Source: Candidatus Cybelea sp.
Lineage (GTDB): Bacteria > Vulcanimicrobiota > Vulcanimicrobiia > Vulcanimicrobiales > Vulcanimicrobiaceae
Assembly: GCA_036489315.1 (NCBI GenBank)
Contig: DASXFZ010000015.1
Location: 1-53,028, forward strand
Direction of reading: 5' to 3'
DNA length: 53,028 nucleotides
Shown here: piece after piece, positions 8,803-16,572 of the stretch
How positions within the stretch are numbered: position 1 is the stretch's first letter
Layout of the letters: each line of letters opens with the position of its first letter
Notes under the pieces: model-generated
What the model saw: the letters and a program-made list of their open reading frames with translations, nothing else
What the model was told of the DNA's origin: nothing
The model's database searches: none
Program-made: the position numbers and the translations under genes

Positions 8803-9822
8803 CTATTTGGCGATGCTGACGGATTGGCCGCCCGATTGAACGGTGAACGATTTGGAGGGCGTATTGCCTGCCGGGTAGTGCCATAAACGAAGGTCCGCGT
8901 TGCAAATTTCGTTTCCGCCGACGACGACGCCACCTTGCCTGTCGTTGACGGGCGTGTTCTTGTGGCCGACGATGAACGGCTGAACCACGTGGGTGTAGTT
9001 ACCCTGACAAGTGTCGGCCAAGAGGACTTGACCATGCGAGGTTAACGTCGAACCCGACAGCGAGGCCCGAATCATCCCCGACTGAAGGCCCCCGCCAAGC
9101 TGCTGATCGCCAAGAGCGATGTATTTGCCGTCCCACATCGTGGAGTCAGGAGAGTAGATCGTGAATCCGCTCGCGGTCAGCATCGTTAGAGATTTGTCTC
9201 CCTTGAGCACCGCGCAAAAGGTAACGGTCTCCGATGCTTCGTTCTCGGCGATCATCACGAGGTTCCCCTTGTTATCGTAGCCGGCGTTCCATATGTAGTG
9301 GCAATTACTTGGGTCGCTGTAAACGACGCCCTTGCTGGAGCCCTTCGGAAAGATCGTGACGCTCCCGGCGGAGTAACTTACCCCTAGGAAATCCGTCACC
9401 GCCAGATCGTTCGCCTTGTCAACCGAACAGCCGAAAGCGTCGCCGCTGGTCGTAAAGGTTTTGATGGGGCTCGTGCCTCCGTGAGCGTATTCGTCCACGA
9501 CTCCGCTGGTGAAATTGGCGATATAGACATTACCTTTGGCATCGACGCATTGGCCGCTCGGTGACGAGAAGCCGGTCAGGGTTCCCATCTGTTCCAAGCT
9601 GGGGTAGTCGTAGACGGTGACGTCACTTCCGTTGAATGCCGAAACGTAGAGTAGTTTGGACTTCCGGCTCGCCAGCGGGCTCATCCACGCCCGGTGTTGT
9701 GCGGAGCTCGCGCTTTGACCCGAGAGCGGCGTCAGCGAGCTCTCGGTCGAGCCGCCGCAACCTGCCAACAGCACCAGGGCCGCGAACAGCCCGCAACACG
9801 TGATAGGCAAACTTCTCATCAT
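8803..9822 (-). CDS. Beta-propeller-like lipoprotein
   Basis: A 339-residue exported lipoprotein with signal MMRSLPITCCGLFAALV and lipobox LLAGC. Repeat units such as 'LLYVSAFNGSDVTVYDYPSL' and 'NVYIANFTSGVVDEYAHGG' indicate propeller blades, closely resembling the protein at 4753-5778 in length and blade wording, so the two are probably paralogues. A GGAG lies about 10 nt before the ATG. It is part of a leftward run of lipoprotein genes (8803, 10013, 11015) separated by short to moderate gaps. Ligand and function are unknown. Confidence 0.85.
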   Translation of the reverse strand: MMRSLPITCCGLFAALVLLAGCGGSTESSLTPLSGQSASSAQHRAWMSPLASRKSKLLYVSAFNGSDVTVYDYPSLEQMGTLTGFSSPSGQCVDAKGNVYIANFTSGVVDEYAHGGTSPIKTFTTSGDAFGCSVDKANDLAVTDFLGVSYSAGSVTIFPKGSSKGVVYSDPSNCHYIWNAGYDNKGNLVMIAENEASETVTFCAVLKGDKSLTMLTASGFTIYSPDSTMWDGKYIALGDQQLGGGLQSGMIRASLSGSTLTSHGQVLLADTCQGNYTHVVQPFIVGHKNTPVNDRQGGVVVGGNEICNADLRLWHYPAGNTPSKSFTVQSGGQSVSIAK

Positions 9823-10012
9823 AAAATGTACGCTCCGTTCAGTAGCAATGGAGTAACAACGGGCCTCCCTGCGCTACGTACGACCTCAACAATGCCTTCG
9901 CCTTTGCACGGTGCACCACTGGTTCACGTTCGACCGGCACACGCGGTCTTTAACTGTCGTGAAGCGCATTTTCTTCGCGACGTCCTTGGTTTTTGCGCCA
10001 CGTGCTAGAGCA

Positions 10013-10975
10013 TCAGTCCCCCGGATCGACGGCCACGCCTTCTGGTTCCACGAGGTTGTTGGCCATATAAGTGCGGCTCGGCGAACCGCTCGGGAATTTG
10101 AGCGCCACGACGGCGCTCAGCCTTGGGACTGTGCCGAAGACGACGTTCTGCCTCACATCGAGCGCGATGTCGCCCCACACGTCGGCGCCCGTCCTTATGG
10201 CATTGCCCGTCCGCTTACCGGCCTCGGTGAACTCCACCAGCGCCGGCCGAGAGTCGGCGTCCCGAGCGATCAGCAGCGTTCCGGCGTTCGTCGCCTTGAT
10301 GCCGTTGGTCGACCATGCGTCTTGAGGAAACAGGTAGTATCCGGACTCGCGCCCCCTTCGCCAACCCACGGTCGCTGCGAACGGCGAAAGCCCGATGTAG
10401 CCAGTCGCGAAGATGTTGCCCTTCGTGTCGCAGGTTACGTAGGACTCGAGGCCTTCGCGCCCGCTCTGTTGAGCCTCGAGCCTCCGCGCCGGCTTTTTGT
10501 GGCCGGGCGGATACACGGCAACACCACCGAGGCTGAGGTCGTCGGCGACGAACGCCGTGCCGTTGCCGCACACCGCGACGTCGTTGGGCTGATTCACATC
10601 CTGCAGCGTCCGCGTCGGCTTCTTGGAGCCGCGGGCAAAGACCAGGACGTTGTTTGCTCCAGGATTGGCGACCCACAGGTTGTGCTGCGCGTCGACGAAG
10701 AGGCCGGCGGGCGCACTCACGCCCTTTGTCAGCACGTACAGAAGCAGACCGTCGCGGTTGAAGACGTCGACGAAACTGTTCGCATGGTCTGCAACGTACA
10801 CGAGCGTCTTGCGCGCGCCCGCTGTTCCGGTGAAACTCGCGACGTGCAGCGCAGAAGAGCCCGGCTGCACCGGGTTCGTGCCAAGTCCGCCGCCGCATGC
10901 GGCGATTCCGGCAGAGAGGGTGAAGGCCACCAGAAGAGTTTGAGTACGAGCGACGGCAAATCGCGCAAGTTTCAC
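10013..10975 (-). CDS. NHL-repeat beta-propeller lipoprotein
   Basis: A 320-residue protein starting at a GTG (10975) with GGAGG 7 nt upstream. The signal peptide contains LLVAFTLSAG and the lipobox GIAAC. NHL-like blades follow: 'TLVYVADHANSFVDVFNRDG', 'GLFVDAQHNLWVANPGANNV' and 'TAFVADDLSLGGVAVYPPGH'. It resembles the lipoprotein at 2059. It lies 39 bp downstream of the glycine-rich lipoprotein gene at 11015-11938, so the two are probably co-transcribed. No active-site residues are recognisable. Confidence 0.85.
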   Translation of the reverse strand: MKLARFAVARTQTLLVAFTLSAGIAACGGGLGTNPVQPGSSALHVASFTGTAGARKTLVYVADHANSFVDVFNRDGLLLYVLTKGVSAPAGLFVDAQHNLWVANPGANNVLVFARGSKKPTRTLQDVNQPNDVAVCGNGTAFVADDLSLGGVAVYPPGHKKPARRLEAQQSGREGLESYVTCDTKGNIFATGYIGLSPFAATVGWRRGRESGYYLFPQDAWSTNGIKATNAGTLLIARDADSRPALVEFTEAGKRTGNAIRTGADVWGDIALDVRQNVVFGTVPRLSAVVALKFPSGSPSRTYMANNLVEPEGVAVDPGD

Positions 10976-11014
10976 GTAGCGCCTCCAAAGCGGGCTTTAA
11001 ATCGATCGAGTTAT

Positions 11015-11938
11015 TTAACTCCAGGAAACGACGATTTTTCCGTTGCCGGCCGGTGCCATCCCAGGCGATTCGTGAACGCTGCCCGCCGGTTTTTCGACGA
11101 ACGAGGAGCCGCCGCCGCCGCCTCCGGTCGAACTGCCTGCGCCGGTGAGGGAACAGCAGCCGCCGCTGCCGCCTCCGCCGCCCCCTTCATATCCGCCGCC
11201 TCCGCCGCCGCCGTCCCCGACGCAACCGCTGCCGCCCGCGCCGCCGTCGAGCAGCGCGCCTGCACTGCCTTCGGTGCCGGCGCACCCCGGACTGCCGCCT
11301 CGCGACGAACCCTCGTTTGGCCCGCCATAGCCGCCGTCGCCGCCGAACGTTTGCGAGCCACCGCTGCCGCCGCCGCCGCCGTCGCACTGACCGCTCCCGC
11401 CACCCTTACCGGTCTTGGGGGCGCCGCCGCCACCGGCTCCGCCGTAGCACCAGTAGTAACCGCTGCTGCTGCTGGCCCAGTTGAAACTCTCGCCTGCGCC
11501 GCCTCCGCCTCCAGCAACAACGATGCGATCCGCCAGTGCACCCTTTCCAGTGCGCACGTCCGAGCTGCCGCCACCACCGTAAGTTCCCGCGCCGCCGCCG
11601 TTAAAGCCGCCATGGGCGCTTTTTGCCTCCCCGCCCACGACAACCGTTAGCCGCTGCCCCGATTTGACGGAAACCGTGGCCTCTACCAAGGCTCCGCGCC
11701 CGCCGTGGCGCCGTCTGCTACCGGCACCGCTTGCACCGTCGGCGACGATCGACAGTTGCGTCACGCGTGGCGGCACGGTGAACGTTTGCGCCGCACCGGT
11801 GAACTTGAAGGTTTGCGAATGCTGCGGATTTGCGGTTGGAGGAGTTATCGGAGAGCCCGCGCTCCCACTGCAGTCGGAAAGCAGCATGGAGGCAGCGCAT
11901 ATACTCAGCGCACCGCGGCGAAGATCGGAGTTCTTCAT
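11015..11938 (-). CDS. Glycine-rich lipoprotein (bacterial Gly-rich, ALK/LTK-GRD-like domain)
   Basis: A 307-residue lipoprotein: AGGGAG Shine-Dalgarno 7 nt before the ATG, signal MKNSDLRRGALSICAASM, lipobox LLSDC. The start of the mature domain (FKFTGAAQTFTVPPRVTQLSI) is a beta-sandwich opening typical of bacterial glycine-rich surface proteins. Long Gly tracts follow (GGFNGGGAGTYGGGGSSDV, VVAGGGGGAGE) with four or more Cys (WCYGGAGG, GCAGTEG, GCVGDGG, GCCSLTG). The pattern recalls the glycine-rich domain of ALK/LTK receptors and its bacterial relatives, which fold into poly-Gly helix bundles. The Gly tracts make the DNA a GGC/GGT-rich low-complexity stretch. It is probably a surface or matrix protein. 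Confidence 0.82.
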   Translation of the reverse strand: MKNSDLRRGALSICAASMLLSDCSGSAGSPITPPTANPQHSQTFKFTGAAQTFTVPPRVTQLSIVADGASGAGSRRRHGGRGALVEATVSVKSGQRLTVVVGGEAKSAHGGFNGGGAGTYGGGGSSDVRTGKGALADRIVVAGGGGGAGESFNWASSSSGYYWCYGGAGGGGAPKTGKGGGSGQCDGGGGGSGGSQTFGGDGGYGGPNEGSSRGGSPGCAGTEGSAGALLDGGAGGSGCVGDGGGGGGGYEGGGGGGSGGCCSLTGAGSSTGGGGGGSSFVEKPAGSVHESPGMAPAGNGKIVVSWS

Positions 11939-11983
11939 CGGCGTACTCCCTCGTGCTAAATGGAGTTCGGCGTGGAGCCGCGA

Positions 11984-13450
11984 TTACCGCTGCGCTCCAA
12001 ACCAGGTCGTTAATGCCTCCGCGAGGGCATCATCGGTTCCATCCCCAACCCACGCGACGTATCCGTCCGGGCGGATCAGGACCGCCGCGGGCGCAGTGAC
12101 TGCACCAAGCACGGGCAACTCCCAGGCACCGTTGTGTTGTGCATCGACGCGTTTGACTCGTTCCGCCCACGGCGTGATGTCGAGGCTCTTCGGGTTGCTG
12201 AGGTTCAGCAGCGCCGGGCGCGCATCGTGCAGCAGGGTGAATACGCGCAGGATACCGGCTGCAGTGATCAGGTCGAGATCGGGCACGCGGCGTCCGAGCA
12301 GCGGGTGTCCATTGCCAAGGTCATAATGAATATCGAGGCCCGATAGCATCCCGGCAATATGTTTTCGGGGCTCCTCCATAATGAGGAGTTCGGAGATGAT
12401 ATCACGCAGGGCACGAGGCCGCGCCTCATCGCTGCGAAGCGGAATCGACGCCATCGCGTGGCGCAATGCGCGCGCTCCTACGGGGTGTCGCTCGGTGTGA
12501 TACGTATCCAGAAGGCTCTCGGGTGACGTTTGCTTCACCACCTGGGCCAGTTTCCATCCGAGGTTCACCGCGTCTTGAACGCCGGTGTTGAGACCTTGTC
12601 CGCCATCGGGCGGATGAACGTGTGCGGCGTCGCCGGCGACGAGCACTCTGCCATTACGATATGCCGCCGCCTGCCGCGTCGTATCGGTGAAGCGCGAGAT
12701 CCACGTCGGACTGTGGGCTCCAAAATCGGTCCCATAGGCGGCGACGAGCCCTTCTCTAAGATCCGCAAGCGTCGCTTCGCTCGTACGAAGGTCACGCTCG
12801 GTTATCAAAACTCTCACCGTGTCGCCATTCTCCAACTTGCTGAGCGCATGGATACCAGCAGCGTCGCGACGGATACCCCACTGCGGCGGCTCATCCGCCA
12901 GTTCGACTTCGGCGACGATGTTGCTCGTCGTCGGATCCAATCCGGGGAAGTCGATGCCGGCCGCTTTGCGTACGACGCTGCGGCCGCCGTCGCATCCAAC
13001 GAGATACTCGGCTCGCGCCACGGCGGCGTCCGACAACTCCACCTTGACGCCGGCGTCATGTTGCGTGAGCCCGGTTATTTCGCAAGCGCGATAGACTCGG
13101 ACCGCGAGCTCTTCGATCCAGCCGGCGAGAATGCGCTCGAAATGGTTTTGCCGGAGCGCCAAACCGTAGTTGTGCCGCGTGGGAAAATCACTGATGTTCA
13201 ACGTCGTATCGGCGAATCGCGCAACCTGGGCGGTATACCCTTGCGAGAGAAAGCGATCGGCAACCCCGCGCTGATCGAGGACTTCGATCGTGCGTGAATG
13301 CAGTCCGCCGGCACGCGAGCCGGCAAGTTCAGGCGTAGGACGGCGCTCGACGATCGCAACGTCGATGTCGGCCAGCGCCAACTCCGCCGCTAACATCATC
13401 CCCGTCGGGCCTGCGCCCGCGATTAGCACCGCATGCTCGGTGATCGGCAT
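11984..13450 (-). CDS. FAD-dependent aromatic monooxygenase (PheA/TfdB/Rox group)
   Basis: About 488 residues from the ATG at 13450; a TTG at 13468 would add six residues. Features in order: Rossmann GxGxxG motif (LIAGAGPTGMMLAAE, residues 8-22), the ERRPTP end of beta-2, the DG fingerprint YLVGCDGGRSVVRKAAG near residue 150, and the GD motif VLVAGDAAHVHPPDGGQG near 275. A thioredoxin-like C-terminal domain follows. This is the class A flavoprotein hydroxylase family that includes phenol hydroxylases and rifampicin monooxygenase; the substrate cannot be told. It is cytosolic and uses NAD(P)H. It is divergent from the DUF2461 gene, with a strong hairpin between them. Confidence 0.9.
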   Translation of the reverse strand: MPITEHAVLIAGAGPTGMMLAAELALADIDVAIVERRPTPELAGSRAGGLHSRTIEVLDQRGVADRFLSQGYTAQVARFADTTLNISDFPTRHNYGLALRQNHFERILAGWIEELAVRVYRACEITGLTQHDAGVKVELSDAAVARAEYLVGCDGGRSVVRKAAGIDFPGLDPTTSNIVAEVELADEPPQWGIRRDAAGIHALSKLENGDTVRVLITERDLRTSEATLADLREGLVAAYGTDFGAHSPTWISRFTDTTRQAAAYRNGRVLVAGDAAHVHPPDGGQGLNTGVQDAVNLGWKLAQVVKQTSPESLLDTYHTERHPVGARALRHAMASIPLRSDEARPRALRDIISELLIMEEPRKHIAGMLSGLDIHYDLGNGHPLLGRRVPDLDLITAAGILRVFTLLHDARPALLNLSNPKSLDITPWAERVKRVDAQHNGAWELPVLGAVTAPAAVLIRPDGYVAWVGDGTDDALAEALTTWFGAQR

Positions 13451-13469
13451 TTGTTGACTGTACGCCAAG

Positions 13470-13509
13470 CTCGGGGGCTTGCGGCAAGCCCCCCGAGTTG
13501 CGGTATAAT
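13470..13509 (+). promoter_or_regulatory. Hairpin plus TATAAT box between divergent genes
   Basis: Bases 13470-13497 form a hairpin (CTCGGGGGCTTG, loop cgg, CAAGCCCCCCGAG; 12 pairs with one bulged base). A perfect -10 box TATAAT lies at 13504-13509, facing the DUF2461 gene. The best -35 (TTGCGG at 13479-13484) sits inside the hairpin with a 19-bp spacer. The palindrome may therefore be an operator or a read-through barrier for the divergent monooxygenase. Confidence 0.5.
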
Positions 13510-13581
13510 AACGATGGTAGGCAGAGGACGCCTACGATGCGCGCGAGGCCCGGCAATTGCCCGGGCCGAATCCGAGTGACG

Positions 13582-14289
13582 ATGGCAAAAGCAGCAGTAG
13601 ACGCGTTTACGGGTTTCTCGCCGCAAGCACTCAAGTTTCTTCGCGACTTGAAGAAGAACAACGACCGTGAGTGGTTTGCGTCGCGCAAAGATCTCTACGA
13701 ACGCGAGTGCCTGGCGCCGTTGCGAGCTTTGACGGTTGACCTCGCAAGCGCCCTACGCAAAGCGTCGATCCCGATCGACGCCGATCCTTCGCGCGTCGGA
13801 TTTCGCATCTACCGTGATGTGCGATTTTCGCCCGACAAAAGCCCGTACAAGACCAACCTTGGAACGTATCTTCCCTACCGCGGCCTACGGGGTTCCCCCG
13901 GCGGTCTCTACATCCACGTGGCGCCAAAGGAATCGTTCGCGGTCGCCGGCTTCTACCAGCTCGAGAAAGAGCCGCTTCAGCACTGGCGGGAAGCGATGGC
14001 CTCGGATCCAAAGCGCTTTCAAAGCGTATTACGTGCCCTCGAACGCAACGGGCTCGCACTGTCGGAGGGAGAACGTGCGCTCAAGCGGATGCCTCGCGGA
14101 TTCGAAGCGCTCGCCGGGAGTCCGATCGCGGCCTATTTCAAGATCGCGACGTTCATGGTCAGTGAGAAACTCTCCGACGCGGACATCGGCGACTCCGGCT
14201 TAATCGCACGGAGCCTTGCGTTGGTCAAGAAGGCGAAGCCTTTGCTGCAGTACGGCTGGAGCCTGTTCGCAGCTAGCGCGGCTCGCTAG
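13582..14289 (+). CDS. DUF2461 (TIGR02453) family protein
   Basis: 235 residues from the ATG at 13582. The longer frame from 13498 starts inside the promoter and reads Arg-rich non-family residues, so it was trimmed. Family blocks are clear: FSPQALKFLRDLKKNNDREWF near the N-terminus, the RDVRFSPDKSPYKTN block near residue 95, and GGLYIHVAPKESFAVAGFYQ. The function of DUF2461 is unknown; the protein is soluble. The 5' leader contains a palindrome around CCCGGCAATTGCCCGGG (13551-13567). The gene converges with, and overlaps by 17 bp, the zinc-ribbon gene. Confidence 0.9.
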   Translation: MAKAAVDAFTGFSPQALKFLRDLKKNNDREWFASRKDLYERECLAPLRALTVDLASALRKASIPIDADPSRVGFRIYRDVRFSPDKSPYKTNLGTYLPYRGLRGSPGGLYIHVAPKESFAVAGFYQLEKEPLQHWREAMASDPKRFQSVLRALERNGLALSEGERALKRMPRGFEALAGSPIAAYFKIATFMVSEKLSDADIGDSGLIARSLALVKKAKPLLQYGWSLFAASAAR

Positions 14290-14458
14290 GGAAGACTTTA
14301 ACGGTAGAGTTATCGACGAGGTGGGAGGCGCCGCACGCCTCACACTGTACCGTGTTGTTCTCCAACATGGTCGCGTCGAACGCAGCGAGGGTTCCGAACA
14401 CGATTCCGGAAGGGACGAGTTTGCCCGTTTTGGGGCATTTAATCATCGCTTGGACCAT
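14273..14458 (-). CDS. Small zinc-ribbon-like protein
   Basis: A 61-residue protein beginning MVQAMIKCPKTGK, with a second element VQCEACGASHLVDN. CPxTGK near the N-terminus and CxxCG near residue 39 resemble the minimal zinc-ribbon proteins that begin 'KCPKTG' in many bacteria. One ligand is replaced, so three Cys plus a His (ASHL) could hold the metal. It may start five residues later at the second Met. No partner is evident. It overlaps the 3' end of the DUF2461 gene on the other strand. Confidence 0.75.
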   Translation of the reverse strand: MVQAMIKCPKTGKLVPSGIVFGTLAAFDATMLENNTVQCEACGASHLVDNSTVKVFPSEPR

Positions 14459-14531
14459 TTTGTTGCAGCCTCAGCCTTTCTCGAAAAGGGTCGTTTGGCT
14501 AGAAGTATATTCCCCAGACATTACCGCTTCC

Positions 14532-15152
14532 TCACGTGAGGGCACCCCGCGGCGGATCTTCGGAGCCGCCCTCATCGAGTAAACGTATTCGATTCGACGC
14601 GAGGTCGCGAGCGGTACTCTCCCACTGGGCTCGAAGCCGCGGCGTCTCGGCGCGATACCGCTCGTTGATCGTGGTTAAGCTAAGCGCGCGCGAGCGCGCG
14701 ACCAACGATTCAAACGGAGTGTACGCATGCGGATACCGGCGGCGCATGAGCTCGACCACGGGCGTCAGCCGGTCCCATGCGCGAAGGCACGGCGAAGCAA
14801 CGATCGAAACGATCGGAAATTCTCCCACCATTCCAGTATGCACGAGCAATCCGAGGCCGTTGAAGAAGTGCATAACGAGAAGCTCGCAGTGGGTTGCCGC
14901 GGTCGCGCTGCCTTCGGCGATGTCGCGAACGTACGCCGGTTCTTTTAAGCGGGCGGGCAGCTCTTTGTAGACGAAATCGAGCGCCAATGCAAACTCTTTC
15001 GCATTAAGGGTCTCGAAGATCTTCTGGACCAATTCGGCTTCCTGATGGCGGCGCAGGCCGCTTAGCTGGGCATAGGCGAACACTGCGCCGATCGCGATGA
15101 CGATAAACTGACCGATCGCCGCAAAAGCCGAAATCTGTAACCACACCAACAT
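14532..15152 (-). CDS. DUF4760-like single-pass membrane protein
   Basis: 206 residues with one N-terminal transmembrane segment (residues 5-28, ISAFAAIGQFIVIAIGAVFA) followed by a basic turn GLRRHQEAELV and a helical cytoplasmic domain. The order, membrane anchor then a charged helix and 'FETLNAKEF..A..FV', is that of DUF4760-type proteins. Function is unknown. No clear Shine-Dalgarno precedes the ATG at 15152. It stands alone between the zinc ribbon and the alpha/beta hydrolase. Confidence 0.65.
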   Translation of the reverse strand: MLVWLQISAFAAIGQFIVIAIGAVFAYAQLSGLRRHQEAELVQKIFETLNAKEFALALDFVYKELPARLKEPAYVRDIAEGSATAATHCELLVMHFFNGLGLLVHTGMVGEFPIVSIVASPCLRAWDRLTPVVELMRRRYPHAYTPFESLVARSRALSLTTINERYRAETPRLRAQWESTARDLASNRIRLLDEGGSEDPPRGALT

Positions 15153-15478
15153 TTACGTCACTCCATAACCGTCGTGGAAGACATTCAGGCCGACTCGACC
15201 GCGGCCAGGGCCTCGCCGGCGCCGCGCGCAGCGGCGCGCCGTAATGAGTGACGATGCGAGCTTCAATGATCGCTCGGCTTCGGCAGGTTTGCCGTGCACG
15301 GTCAGCGGCATGGTTAATGCCGAGGGGTTAGAGAGCCCAAACGTCGTTTCCTCGGAGACTACGGGGCGCAACTGTCCGGGTGAACTGGCGCACCGTCACT
15401 GTGAGCGTCCGGCGCTTCGCGCTACAATGCCGGTGAGGGCCTTGCGACCCTGCCGTTCGTGAAGTTGGAGAGATAAAA
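15153..15478. other. 326-bp divergent intergenic region
   Basis: No gene is supported here; a 72-codon minus-strand frame is Arg-rich and has no start site. A possible -10 box TACAAT at 15423-15428 faces the hydrolase at 15479, without a good -35. The rest is GC-rich with no obvious repeats. Confidence 0.4.
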
Positions 15479-16537
15479 ATGCCCGAAAAGAGTAAGTACG
15501 ATCGCCTCGGCTTCTTACGTAACACTGGAATGGCCCTCGCCGGTGCCCAGCTGGCCGGGGCGCGGCCCGCCAACGCGCAAGTCGGAAAACTGCTCGCCGC
15601 AAATCTGCCGGCGAAGCCGGGCGCGCATACGTCGTTCGCCTCGCGCAAGCAGATCGATGCGGGTTTGCTCAGCGTTGGCTATGCCGAAGCCGGCCCCGCA
15701 GATGGCCCTCCCGTAATTCTATTGCACGGTTGGCCGTACGACATTCACAGCTACGTCGACGTCGCGCCGTTGTTGGCGGCGGCCGGCTACCGTGTGATCG
15801 TTCCTTATATGCGCGGCTTCGGCTCGACTAGTTTTCGTTCGGCTTCGACCTTCCGCAACGGCCAGCAAGCGGTGATGGCCGTGGACGTTATCGCCCTGAT
15901 GGATGCGCTCAAAGTCAAAAGAGCCGTTATTGGCGGATTTGATCTGGGATCGCGAACCGCCGATATCGTAGCCGCGCTCTGGCCGCAGCGCTGCAAGGCC
16001 CTCGTCTCCGTGAGCGGCTACCTGATTACCAATCTCAAATTCTGGAGCGGAGGCGGCACGCCGTTGCCGCCGCCGGTGGAATACGGATGGTGGTATCAGT
16101 ACTATTTTTCCACCGAGCGGGGGCGAGTCGGCTATGGTGCAAACCGATATGCGTTCAACAAACTCATCTGGACCAATGTTTCGCCGAAGTGGCACTTCTC
16201 CGAAGCGTCCTACGATCGCACGGCAGCGTCATTCAACAATCTCGATCACGTCGCCATCGTGATCCACAATTATCGCTGGCGGCTGAGCTTGGCGAAGGGT
16301 GAGGCGCAATACGACGCGCTGGAGGCGAAACTCGCCGAAAACCCGGTTATCGCCATTCCGACGATCACGATTGCCAGCGATTTCGATGGTGCGGGCGCGA
16401 GCGGCACGGCCTATCGCGACAAATTCTCGGGCAAGTATTCGCACCGGGTCCTCAAGGGCATCGGGCATAACGTGCCTCAGGAGGATCCGCAGGCGTTTGC
16501 CCAAGCCGTTACCGATGTGAGCGGCTACGCTTCTTGA
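15479..16537 (+). CDS. Exported alpha/beta hydrolase, epoxide-hydrolase/dehalogenase type (Asp nucleophile)
   Basis: 352 residues; TTGGAGAG lies about 9 nt before the ATG. The N-terminus (DRLGFLRNTGMALAGAQLAG, then ANAQ) looks like a secretory, Tat-like signal with only one Arg. The core has the oxyanion-hole motif LLHGWPYDIHSY near residue 82. The nucleophile elbow reads GGFDLGSRTA, so Asp replaces Ser as in epoxide hydrolases and haloalkane dehalogenases. A cap region with several Trp follows, and the catalytic His is in GIGHNVPQE near the C-terminus. Predicted role: periplasmic hydrolysis of an epoxide or organohalide-like compound; the substrate is not resolved. It converges with the large regulator at 16573. 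Confidence 0.85.
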   Translation: MPEKSKYDRLGFLRNTGMALAGAQLAGARPANAQVGKLLAANLPAKPGAHTSFASRKQIDAGLLSVGYAEAGPADGPPVILLHGWPYDIHSYVDVAPLLAAAGYRVIVPYMRGFGSTSFRSASTFRNGQQAVMAVDVIALMDALKVKRAVIGGFDLGSRTADIVAALWPQRCKALVSVSGYLITNLKFWSGGGTPLPPPVEYGWWYQYYFSTERGRVGYGANRYAFNKLIWTNVSPKWHFSEASYDRTAASFNNLDHVAIVIHNYRWRLSLAKGEAQYDALEAKLAENPVIAIPTITIASDFDGAGASGTAYRDKFSGKYSHRVLKGIGHNVPQEDPQAFAQAVTDVSGYAS

Positions 16538-16572
16538 CCTGAAGACTATCGCCGACGCCCTTGCTGCCGGGC

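Noticed and set aside
9956-9981. Hairpin GTCGTGAAG / CTTCGCGAC as a terminator
   Set aside because: No T-run follows on the minus strand where it would be needed, so a terminator role is not supported.
9911-11650. 579-codon plus-strand frame opposite two lipoprotein genes
   Set aside because: Low-complexity Ala-rich product created by the glycine-rich and Gly/Ala coding of the opposite strand; the lipoproteins have signal peptides and Shine-Dalgarno sites.
15153-15371. 72-codon minus-strand frame before the DUF4760-like gene
   Set aside because: Arg-rich, no start site; lies in a promoter region.
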